64,000 nt of DNA from Chloracidobacterium sp. (GTDB lineage Bacteria; Acidobacteriota; Blastocatellia; Pyrinomonadales; Pyrinomonadaceae): assembly GCA_016716365.1 (NCBI GenBank), contig JADJWM010000018.1, positions 992,001-1,056,000 on the forward strand. The letters are read 5' to 3'. Positions 16,474 through 24,053 of the stretch are shown here, in pieces (the first letter of the stretch is position 1; the number at the start of each line of letters is the position of its first letter). The position numbers and the translations under genes were made by a program. The notes under the pieces are model-generated. The model did no database searches. It saw only the letters and a program-made list of their open reading frames with translations, and was not told where the DNA came from.

Positions 16474-18568
16474 ATGCCCAACACTTTCTACATCACGACG
16501 CCCATCTATTATGCGAACAGCCTCCCGCACCTGGGCCACCTTTACACGACGATCGTTGCCGATGCGATCCATCGCTACAAGAAACAGCGGAGCTTCGACG
16601 TTTACTTCCTGACCGGAACCGACGAGCACGGCATCAATATTCAGCGTGCCGCCGATCGCGAAGGCCGAACTCCCCAACAGCAGGTCGACTACATCTCAGG
16701 CGAACTGAAACGGATGTTCGGCCAGTTCGGGCTTGGTCCCGAAAACGGCGGCTACGACATCTTCATGCGGACGACCGAGCCTTTCCACTACCAAGGCGTC
16801 CAGCATTTGTGGCGAAGGATCGCCGCAAACAAGACACCGAAAGGGAACGACGCGATCTATAAAGGCTTTTACGAAGGATGGTTCTGCGCACCTTGTGCTG
16901 CGTTCAAACTCGAGGACGAGTACGCGACGCCTGAGGGCTCGGATATTCCGAATTGCCTCGTGCACGAGCGGCCCCTCGACCGCGTTTCCGAAGAAAGCTT
17001 TTTTTTCAGGCTCTCCGATTACGATGAGTTCCTTTTGGAAACGATCGAAAAAGATCCCGAAATACTTAAACCGGAATCTCGGCGTAAGGAGGTCATCTCG
17101 TTCATAAAAGGCGGTTTACAGGACCTATCGATCAGCCGGGAAAAGACCTCGGTTTCGTGGGGCGTCCCGGTGCCGGACGACGAAAAGCACGTGATGTACG
17201 TCTGGCTCGACGCACTGTCGAACTATATTACGGCGCTTGGCTTCGGACAACGAAAGGCCCGATGCTCCCGGATTCGATAAGTACTGGCCGGCCGTTCATC
17301 TTGTAGGCAAGGACATACTTCGTTTTCACACTGTTTACTGGTTCTCTTTTCTTCAAGCGGCCGGGCTGCCTTTGCCGAAGATGGTATACGCACACGGCAT
17401 GTGGCTCGACGCCGACGGCCGGAAGATGGGGAAAACACTGGGTAACGTGATCGAAGTTGATGTGTTGCATGAACATTTCCAGGTCGATGCGGTCAGGTAT
17501 TTCGTGCTCCGTGAGATGGTGTTTGGCCAGGACGGCAAGTTCGGTTACGAGAACCTGATCGACCGTGCGACGGCCGATCTCTCAAAAGGCCTCGGGAACC
17601 TGACGGCCCGGACGCTTTCGATGATCTCGAAGTATCGCGACGGACGGATCCCGGACGGGCATATCAGCGAAGAGCGCTACATACACGCTCGGCGTGCTGG
17701 AATCGACCCGGACGGCGGCGATATCGTTTCGGTCGTGGAACATGCAAGGGACGAATTTCTTCGTCGGTTCGATAATTTCGAGTTCAGCCAGGCACTAGAG
17801 GTGCTTTGGACCGTTATCGCCCGCATCGACAAGATGATCTCGGATGCGAAGCCATGGGTACTGGTTAAGGACGATGAACAGGTCCAAACGCTGAACGCGG
17901 TGCTCTATCGGTCGGCCGAGACACTGCGTTGGCTCTCCGTGATGCTGCACCCGGTTATGCCGGAAGCCGCGGCGAAGATCCATCGCCAACTCGGCCTGGG
18001 CGGTGCGGTCGACGCGATCGACCCCGCGAGTTTGGTTTGGGGCGGCCTGGCCGCCGGGACCGCGATAGGCGAGAGCGAGGCCGTGTTTCCGCAGATAGAC
18101 AAAGCGAAAGTAATGAGTGAGATCAAAGATAGTAGTCAGCCGTCAGTGGACAGCAGCCAGCCGGAACCGGAAGCGGTACCAACTGGATCCCAATCGACGG
18201 TCGACGAACAACCAACAACGAACGACGAACAGTTCATCACTATCGACGACTTTTTGAAGGTCGAGCTCCGCGTGGGCGAGATCAAGGTCGCCGAACGGAT
18301 CCCGAAGGCGGACAAATTGTTACGCTTCGAGATAGACCTCGGCGAAGAACAGCCGCGGCAGATCCTTGCCGGGCTCGCCGAATACTATGACCCCGAAAAA
18401 CTCATCGGCCGCAAGGTCGTCGTCGTCGCCAACCTAAAGCCGCGAAAAATGCGGGGGCTCGAATCCCAGGGCATGATCTGCGCCGCTTCGCTCGAAGACA
18501 ACTCCGGCCCGGATCCTTCACTGGCTACATTTATTGAAGATGTCGAGGTCGGCGCAAGGTTGAAATAA
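16474..18568 (+). CDS. metG: Methionyl-tRNA synthetase with C-terminal tRNA-binding domain, interrupted by a one-base insertion
   Basis: Class I synthetase. The first frame gives TPIYYANSLPHLGHLYTT with the HIGH-like HLGH and the LTGTDEHGINI motif, then CAPCAAFKLED (zinc knuckle). The second gives PAVHLVGKDILRFH, DGRKMGKTLGNVIEVD (degenerate KMSKS) and, from about residue 595, an EMAP/Trbp111 domain (LRVGEIKVAERIPKADKLL, QILAGLAEYYDPEKLIGR). The frames switch near 17245, where one extra G separates GF from DNERPDAPGFDKYW. The span is 2095 bases, one over a multiple of three, or 697 residues after repair. A Ser/Gln/Pro-rich linker (about 545-590) joins the domains. The start at 16474 fits the family; the frame opens further upstream. 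It is essential, so an error is likely. Confidence 0.92.
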
Positions 18569-18849
18569 ATGGAATTCGACTGGGTCCGGTAAAAGCGGAA
18601 AGGAATTTTCGAGATCATCTAGTCAGTTTTGAAGAGGCGAAGACCGTATTTGAAGATGAGTTCAATGTTGAGTTTTACGACCCAGATCATTCAGACGACG
18701 AGCATCGATTTATTGTGATCGGGCATTCAAATTCGGGGAAGCTTTTATTCATTTCATTTACCGAACGCGGAGAAATGATTAGAATTATTAGTGCAAGGGA
18801 GGCGACCCCGCAGGAAGCTAGAGATTATGGAAACGAAAGATTTGAATGA
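18569..18849 (+). pseudogene. brnT: BrnT-family toxin (type II toxin-antitoxin), frame broken near the start
   Basis: The ATG directly follows the metG stop and gives MEFDW, then the frame breaks. One base later PVKAERNFRDHLVSFEEA continues the BrnT pattern, followed by TVFEDEFNVEFYDPDHSDDE, IGHSNSGKLLFISFTERG and RIISAREATPQEARDY. BrnT is an RNase with a RelE-like fold. The span is 281 bases, one short of a multiple of three; adding one base near 18585 gives 93 residues starting MEFDWDPVKAERNF. Unlike the other frameshifts in the window this one is a loss, so either a sequencing slip or true inactivation is possible. The downstream antitoxin start lies inside it. Confidence 0.8.
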
Positions 18850-19042
18850 TGACCTTCGGCCTGAATATGACCTGACAAAACTTAAGGTGCGTCGGGTTGG
18901 CAAAGGCAGAAGGCTGATGAACGAGATAAAATTGGATCTAGATGTTGCAAGAGTATTCCCTGATTCGGAGTCGGTCAACGCGGCGCTTCGAACCTTGATC
19001 CGTATTACCGAGCAGCACAAGTCCGAGTTGGCTTCTAAATAG
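18827..19042 (+). CDS. brnA: BrnA-family antitoxin
   Basis: 71 residues from the ATG at 18827, overlapping the end of brnT by 23 bases as usual for this pair. It starts METKDLNDDLRPEYDLTKLK and has VRRVGKGRRLMNEIKLDLDV followed by SVNAALRTLIRI, the layout of a BrnA-type ribbon-helix-helix protein that dimerises, binds BrnT and represses the operon. AGGA lies about ten bases upstream. A GTG 12 codons earlier is a less likely start. Confidence 0.82.
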   Translation: METKDLNDDLRPEYDLTKLKVRRVGKGRRLMNEIKLDLDVARVFPDSESVNAALRTLIRITEQHKSELASK

Positions 19043-19099
19043 GTGTTATCTAGCCCAAACCTCTCGAAGAACCCAACACCTCCGTAGATTCTTACCGCC

Positions 19100-19207
19100 T
19101 CCAATCAAGGCACGATCTGCGCCGCGTCGCTCGAAGACGACTCCGGCCCAAATCCTTCGCTGGCTACATTTATTGAAGATGTGGCGATCGGCGCGAGGTT
19201 GAAATAA
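19100..19207 (+). repeat. Second, diverged copy of the metG 3' end
   Basis: Translated in frame it gives SNQGTICAASLEDDSGPNP, then SLATFIEDVAIGARLK and a TAA stop. The real metG end (18464-18568) gives SQGMICAASLEDNSGPDP, then SLATFIEDVEVGARLK and TAA. By eye there are about ten differences over 95 aligned bases, several of them silent. It has no start of its own. The two copies are direct repeats that bracket the brnT-brnA pair and about 55 further bases. Confidence 0.85.
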
Positions 19208-19208
19208 C

Positions 19209-19871
19209 ATGAGATTTTTCAGCTTACTTCTTTTTTCGATTCTCCTAGTTGGATTTCCATTCGCGGCCTCTGCACAGAAGCCCTCGACGCCTGTCCCATC
19301 CACGAAGGCCGCTGCTGACTTTTTGGGCGCGGTCGCGGAAGGGAAGTACACAAACGATTTCTTTGAATTCAATCTAGAGTTTCCTGCGGAATGGACCGTC
19401 GTAGATCAAGAGACGAGTGGTGCGACTGTGAAGATTGGAACAGATTTCCTCAAGGGCAAGGATGAACGGTCGAACCGAGCGCTGGAAGCTTCAACCAAAA
19501 GCGAGGTCGTACTTTTTCATCTTGCTCGAAAGCCGATTGGAAGCATCGGGAATTGTAGCTTCATGATAGCTGTTTTAAAGCAGCCTAGCGCACATGTACT
19601 CCCGACGATGGTAGCGGAAGCAACGAAAAGTATGTTTGTAAATAGTCCCAACTTGAAGATCGTTAAGGACACGCGAACCGGGACTGTTGGACGCCAGAAG
19701 GTTGCCATGGTCGACTACGAACTTTCAGCTGGTGAGCAAAAGGTTTCGATTCTTTACTATGTAGCGATTGTCAAGGGGTACTCATTCAGTTTCTCGCTCA
19801 CGTTTTCCAACGAGGAAGATAGGAAAGCTCTTGAGCAAATCAGAGATTCAATGGTTTTCGCTTTGAAATGA
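19209..19871 (+). CDS. Exported protein of unknown function, PsbP/DcrB-like look
   Basis: 220 residues. A signal peptide (MRFFSLLLFSILLVGFPFAASA) is followed by a mature part with FFEFNLEFPAEWTV near residue 55, a pattern shared with PsbP/DcrB-type domains that start with a folded FxxxFPxxW element. The end (VKGYSFSFSLTFSNEED, then EQIRDSMVFALK) also fits that fold. The fold call is inference; the role is unknown. It begins two bases after the second metG end, so before the brnTA insertion it would have followed metG directly. Confidence 0.7.
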   Translation: MRFFSLLLFSILLVGFPFAASAQKPSTPVPSTKAAADFLGAVAEGKYTNDFFEFNLEFPAEWTVVDQETSGATVKIGTDFLKGKDERSNRALEASTKSEVVLFHLARKPIGSIGNCSFMIAVLKQPSAHVLPTMVAEATKSMFVNSPNLKIVKDTRTGTVGRQKVAMVDYELSAGEQKVSILYYVAIVKGYSFSFSLTFSNEEDRKALEQIRDSMVFALK

Positions 19872-19892
19872 CCGTAGAAATACGCGGTCTCT

Positions 19893-20771
19893 ATGCTCAT
19901 AGATTCTCACTGCCACATTGACGGCGAGGCGTTTGATGAAGACCGGGACGAGGTCGTTCAGCGCGCGAGGGATGCCGGCGTTGCTGCGATGCTGAATATC
20001 GGGACGGGCGATCCGCATTCTGACGATCTTCGAAAAGCGGTCGCGGTCGCGGAACGATACGAAGATGTTTTCGCGAGCGTAGGTGTTCATCCGCACGATG
20101 CGAAACTCTACGACGACACGGCCGAAGATCATCTGATCGATCTGGCCAGATCTGAGAACGTCATTGCGTGGGGCGAGATCGGTCTGGATTATTACTATGA
20201 TCATAGCGCGCGTGACGTCCAGCGGGACGTCTTTCGGCGCCAGTTAGCCGTCGCCAGGGAACTCGGGCTGCCCGTGATCATCCACAGCCGCGATGCTGAT
20301 GAAGACACACTGGAAATACTCAAACAGGAGGTTTCCGGATCAGCTTATAGCTTTGAGCCTAAAGTTGATGGCTCGAATGTTACGAACAGCAGTAAGCCGT
20401 TAGCCCTGAGCCGTAAGCCGAACGTCGGGATCATGCACTGCTTCGGCGGAACGCCGGAAATGGCTGAAGAACTGATGGAGGTCGGCTTCCTTATCTCTTT
20501 CGCCGGCAACATTACGTTCAAAAAAGCTGAGAATTTACGTGAGGCTGCTCGCGTGGTCCCATTAGACAAACTTTTGGTAGAAACCGATTGTCCATTTCTT
20601 ACCCCGGCGCCGTTTCGCGGCAAGCGCAACGAACCGGCGTACGTAGTCCACACGGCCAGGTTCCTTGCCGATCTCTATTCCGTCAGCTTTGAGACGCTCT
20701 CGGCTCGAACGACCGAGAACTTCCTTCGCTTGTTCGATCTGGAACTGCCGAGAACCGTTGAACCCGCATGA
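19893..20771 (+). CDS. tatD: TatD-family metal-dependent hydrolase
   Basis: 292 residues. TatD proteins are cytoplasmic two-metal DNases/hydrolases. Metal ligands are in DSHCHIDGEAF, GEIGLDYYYDHS, PVIIHSRDAD, IMHCFGG and ETDCPFLTPAPFRGKRNEP. Between the third strand and HCFGG there is an insert of about 30 residues (from VSGSAYSFEP to LALSRKPNV) not usual in the family; its DNA is made of short imperfect AGCCGTAAGCCG-like units. The rest is normal and intact. It follows the exported protein by 21 bases and may share its transcript. Confidence 0.93.
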   Translation: MLIDSHCHIDGEAFDEDRDEVVQRARDAGVAAMLNIGTGDPHSDDLRKAVAVAERYEDVFASVGVHPHDAKLYDDTAEDHLIDLARSENVIAWGEIGLDYYYDHSARDVQRDVFRRQLAVARELGLPVIIHSRDADEDTLEILKQEVSGSAYSFEPKVDGSNVTNSSKPLALSRKPNVGIMHCFGGTPEMAEELMEVGFLISFAGNITFKKAENLREAARVVPLDKLLVETDCPFLTPAPFRGKRNEPAYVVHTARFLADLYSVSFETLSARTTENFLRLFDLELPRTVEPA

Positions 20772-20857
20772 TAAATTAGCATCGTTTAACCGCCGGGCCA
20801 GCGCATTTTATCTTCCTGAATCTGCATTACACCGCTTTCTGGGTTAAACTAGCCGCC

Positions 20858-21355
20858 ATGGCAAAGGAGAATTCGTTCGATATTGTTTCAAAGACCGACT
20901 ATTCGGAGGTCACGAACGCGATCAATCAGACCGCCAAAGAGGTCTCACAGCGTTTCGATTTCAAGGGCAGTAGGGCGGCCGTCGAACTTCAGGCAAAGGA
21001 CCTTATTCTCACGGCCGAAGACGAGACACGGCTTCGAAACATGAACGATATTTTTCAAAGCAAGCTGGTCAAACGCGGCGTTTCGCTCAAAGCCCTCGAT
21101 TATCAAAAGGTCGAGCCCGCCGCTGGCGGCACCGTTCGCCAGTTGGTAAAGATCCAGCAGGGAATTCCGACCGAAAAGGCCAAAGAGGTCGTTAAGTTCA
21201 TTAAGGACGGCAAATACAAGGTCCAGGCGTCGATCCAGGGCGAAACCGTACGCGTCTCCGGCAAAGACCGAGACACCCTGCAGTCAGTGATCGCGGCCCT
21301 CAAGGGCAAGGACTTTGGCATCGATATGACCTTCGATAACTATAGGTCCAACTGA
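20858..21355 (+). CDS. yajQ: YajQ-family nucleotide/cyclic-di-GMP-binding protein (DUF520)
   Basis: 165 residues, the family length. It has ENSFDIVSKTDYSEVTNAIN, then the RFDFKGSRAAVEL motif, LDYQKVEPAAGGTVRQLVK and the final SVIAALKGKDFGIDMTFDNY, all typical. YajQ has two ferredoxin-like domains and binds nucleic acid or cyclic di-GMP in some bacteria. Its stop overlaps the next ATG (TGATG), so it is translationally coupled to the DUF1444 gene. Confidence 0.95.
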   Translation: MAKENSFDIVSKTDYSEVTNAINQTAKEVSQRFDFKGSRAAVELQAKDLILTAEDETRLRNMNDIFQSKLVKRGVSLKALDYQKVEPAAGGTVRQLVKIQQGIPTEKAKEVVKFIKDGKYKVQASIQGETVRVSGKDRDTLQSVIAALKGKDFGIDMTFDNYRSN

Positions 21356-22215
21356 TGATCTCGCGATTTATAAACAGGTTTAAGAAGGATGATCTTGACG
21401 AGCAGAGATCATTCCAGCGCAAGGTCCACGCAATTGTTTCGAAAGTTTATCCGGAACGGATATTCGAGCTTAGCGATGATCCGGCGACGATCGAGTGTGA
21501 CGGAGTTATTTACGGACTTACAAACTTGCACGCGAAATTCCTGCTTTCTGGTCAAACCGATGCTGAGCTCGACGAGTTAACAGTCGAGATCTTCAATGGA
21601 ATGGAATCCAGGATCGCCGCTGTTGACAAAGACATACCCTGGGAAGTAGCTCTTTCCCATCTGATGCCGCAGCTGATGCCCGACGCATTCATTCAGATGG
21701 CACCAATAGAATTAGTACATCAGCCTTTCATTGACGGCGTTACGCTGGGATTCGTCGTCGACGCCGAGAAGAGCTATCACTATGTGAATGTCGAAATGCG
21801 AAGAAAATGGGGTGTCGATCTTGATACCGTTCGATCGGTCGCCTTTGAGAATCTGAAGCAGCGTTCGGAAGGAATCGAGATGACGGCTTTCCCCGGCGAC
21901 AACGCATTCTTTATTATCAACACGATGGATGGCTTCGACGCGGTTCGTATAGTCTTGCCGCAAATGAAAGAAGTTATTTCAGAGCATGTCGGGTCTCCCT
22001 TCTTTGCTGCCGTCCCTAACCGTGAGTTCTTGATTTGCTGGTCTGCGGCCGGCGACCAAGAATTCCAAGAGCAAATGCGTCAACAGGTTTCGAGCGATTT
22101 CGATGAGCAGCCATACCCTCTTTCACGATCGGCCTTTGAGGTCCTTGCGAATGGAGAGATTCGAGAGATCTTAGATGCCATGGACGCACGAGCGGCGAAT
22201 CCCGAATTGAACTGA
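21355..22215 (+). CDS. DUF1444 (YtpQ-like) family protein
   Basis: 286 residues, no signal or membrane segment. The layout matches the DUF1444 family: an N-terminal ECDGVIYGLTNLHAKFLLS, the central VDGVTLGFVVD-like DGVTLGFVVDAEKSYHYVN, then DAVRIVLPQMKEVISEHVGS and FFAAVPNREFLICWSA. The family has no proven function. It is coupled to yajQ by a one-base stop-start overlap and lies six bases ahead of the polyprenyl synthase. Confidence 0.75.
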   Translation: MISRFINRFKKDDLDEQRSFQRKVHAIVSKVYPERIFELSDDPATIECDGVIYGLTNLHAKFLLSGQTDAELDELTVEIFNGMESRIAAVDKDIPWEVALSHLMPQLMPDAFIQMAPIELVHQPFIDGVTLGFVVDAEKSYHYVNVEMRRKWGVDLDTVRSVAFENLKQRSEGIEMTAFPGDNAFFIINTMDGFDAVRIVLPQMKEVISEHVGSPFFAAVPNREFLICWSAAGDQEFQEQMRQQVSSDFDEQPYPLSRSAFEVLANGEIREILDAMDARAANPELN

Positions 22216-22221
22216 TCCCTG

Positions 22222-23241
22222 ATGCACATCTTCACCGTAGACAAAAAGGACCTGCTGCCGAAACTAGCGGCCCGAAACATCTTTGGCCTGATCAGTGATG
22301 AAATGTCGCTTGCCGAGGCTGAACTCAAAAGGCAGGCAAGTTCGAATATCCAGCTTGTCGATCGTCTTGGCGAGTATGTTCGCTCTTCGGGCGGGAAGCG
22401 AGTAAGGCCCGCGCTTTTGATACTTTCGAACCTTGCGTGCGGCGGCGAGGGCCGAAGCGACGGCGTGATCAGGCTTGCGACCGTAATGGAAATGCTCCAT
22501 ACGGCTACGCTCGTTCACGACGACATTATCGACAACGCCGAACTCCGCCGCGGCCGCGAATCCGTCAACGCCCGGTTCGGCAACCAGATGGCAGTGCTGA
22601 TGGGCGACTGGCTTTATATGTCGGCGTTCGAGACGTCGTTGAAGGAGCGATCGCTCGAGATCCTCGACATCCTCACCCGCCTTACCCGAAAGATGACCGA
22701 GGGCGAGTTGATGCAGCTGACGGTGATCGGTAACACCGACATCTCGGAGGAGGCTTATTTCGACATCCTTCGCCGTAAGACCGCCTATCTCTTCTCAGGC
22801 TGCTGTGAGATCGGAGCGATCATGGCCGGTGCCGACCCCGATGTCCGGATCGCTCTTCGCGATTATGGTATCAATCTCGGCATTGCCTTCCAGCTTGCCG
22901 ACGATCTGCTCGATTTTACGTCGGACGAAAAAGCCCTGGGCAAGGCGTCGGGGGCCGACCTTCTTGAAGGCAAGCTCACGCTTCCGCTCATAATGCTCTG
23001 CCGCGAGTTCCCGGAATTCAAGGATTTTCTTGCAGGCGTGATCGCCGACGGCTCTTACGAGAACGGAGCCCGAGCGGCGGTTATGCAAAAGCTTAAAGAC
23101 AATAATACTCTTGAGAAGATAAACGGCATCGCGCGCGAATACGCGGACGCCGCGAGAAAAAACCTTGAAGTTTTGCATAAAACCAAGTATTCTCTTGCAT
23201 TGGAAGAGATCCCGCGGTACGTGATCGAACGTAGAAATTGA
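22222..23241 (+). CDS. ispB: Polyprenyl diphosphate synthase (octaprenyl/heptaprenyl type)
   Basis: 339 residues, the size of long-chain trans-prenyl synthases that make the quinone side chain. The first Asp-rich motif is TLVHDDIIDNAELRRG, the second is FQLADDLLDFTSDEKALGK. SSGGKRVRPALLILSN and GDWLYMSAF are also typical. The exact chain length cannot be read. It sits six bases after the DUF1444 gene. Confidence 0.93.
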   Translation: MHIFTVDKKDLLPKLAARNIFGLISDEMSLAEAELKRQASSNIQLVDRLGEYVRSSGGKRVRPALLILSNLACGGEGRSDGVIRLATVMEMLHTATLVHDDIIDNAELRRGRESVNARFGNQMAVLMGDWLYMSAFETSLKERSLEILDILTRLTRKMTEGELMQLTVIGNTDISEEAYFDILRRKTAYLFSGCCEIGAIMAGADPDVRIALRDYGINLGIAFQLADDLLDFTSDEKALGKASGADLLEGKLTLPLIMLCREFPEFKDFLAGVIADGSYENGARAAVMQKLKDNNTLEKINGIAREYADAARKNLEVLHKTKYSLALEEIPRYVIERRN

Positions 23242-23307
23242 TCGCAACCCTGCCTTTCAGGACTTTTCCGTTCCCTGCTTAAAGTCCATAAATTCAATCT
23301 TGCCATC

Positions 23308-23934
23308 ATGATAGATGCAAAACATATAGCAGCACTTGAGGCTTGGCTTAAGAAGACGCGTGAGGAGCAGAATCAGCTTATTGCCCGACTGCAGGAAGCC
23401 GAAGATGAGGTTGAACAGCTTCGTGCCCAGATCTCGTCATTGGACGAGATCGCCCAGCAGGCTGAATCAATGATCGACAACCTGCTCGTATCGCTGCGTG
23501 AAGGGCCGCGCATTCCTGAATCCCGCCGCCGCACGAAGATCGAATTTGATGACGGCTCAACCGGCGACGGGGCCGGAAAGTCGGTTGGGACTCCAATCCT
23601 CCCGACGGAAAGCGTATCGGCCGCACCCAGCAACGTGACCTATCTTAACGGTTCTCGGCCGGTCCTGCTTAAGAACACGCGTATCGAGCCGGTCACGAAC
23701 CGGTTTGCTGACCGCACTATCACGCAGGCTTGCACACTGCTCCTTCGCGAGGCCGGTTCACCGCTCCACGTTAACGACCTCTACCGCTTGTTAGCCGCCG
23801 GCGGGATGGAATTCAAAGGAAATAACCCGACGATCTCGGTCGCCGTCTCGCTTAACCGAAACCGCAAGTTCAGAAAGGTAGGGCCCGGAACGTTCGACCT
23901 GATCGCGCGCGAGGCAAACAAGGCGGCATCCTGA
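23308..23934 (+). CDS. Coiled-coil protein with C-terminal HARE-HTH-like winged helix
   Basis: 208 residues. Residues 1-70 are a heptad-rich coiled coil (EEQNQLIARLQEAEDEVEQL). Residues 75-135 are a polar linker. Residues about 140-205 (TITQACTLLLREAGSPLHVN, then DLYRLLAAGGMEFKGNNPTI, SVAVSLNRNRKFRKVGPGTF) match the HB1/ASXL restriction-endonuclease HTH (HARE-HTH), seen in RNA polymerase delta subunits, restriction enzymes and eukaryotic ASXL proteins. A DNA-binding or RNA-polymerase-linked role is inferred. It stands alone with 66 bases upstream. Confidence 0.75.
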   Translation: MIDAKHIAALEAWLKKTREEQNQLIARLQEAEDEVEQLRAQISSLDEIAQQAESMIDNLLVSLREGPRIPESRRRTKIEFDDGSTGDGAGKSVGTPILPTESVSAAPSNVTYLNGSRPVLLKNTRIEPVTNRFADRTITQACTLLLREAGSPLHVNDLYRLLAAGGMEFKGNNPTISVAVSLNRNRKFRKVGPGTFDLIAREANKAAS

Positions 23935-24053
23935 ATTCTAAACACTCACTGATCGACTGCCCCCGAACTAGCGTATAATCGGATCAGGCCAAAAGGTCCT
24001 AATCGAAACCGCCGCGCCTGACCGCCGCGCGATCGGTGATTCAGAGGTAATAG

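Noticed and set aside
19100..19207. A separate small gene encoding the MetG-like tail
   Set aside because: No start codon or ribosome site; the frame upstream is closed by TAG at 19085, so it is a remnant.
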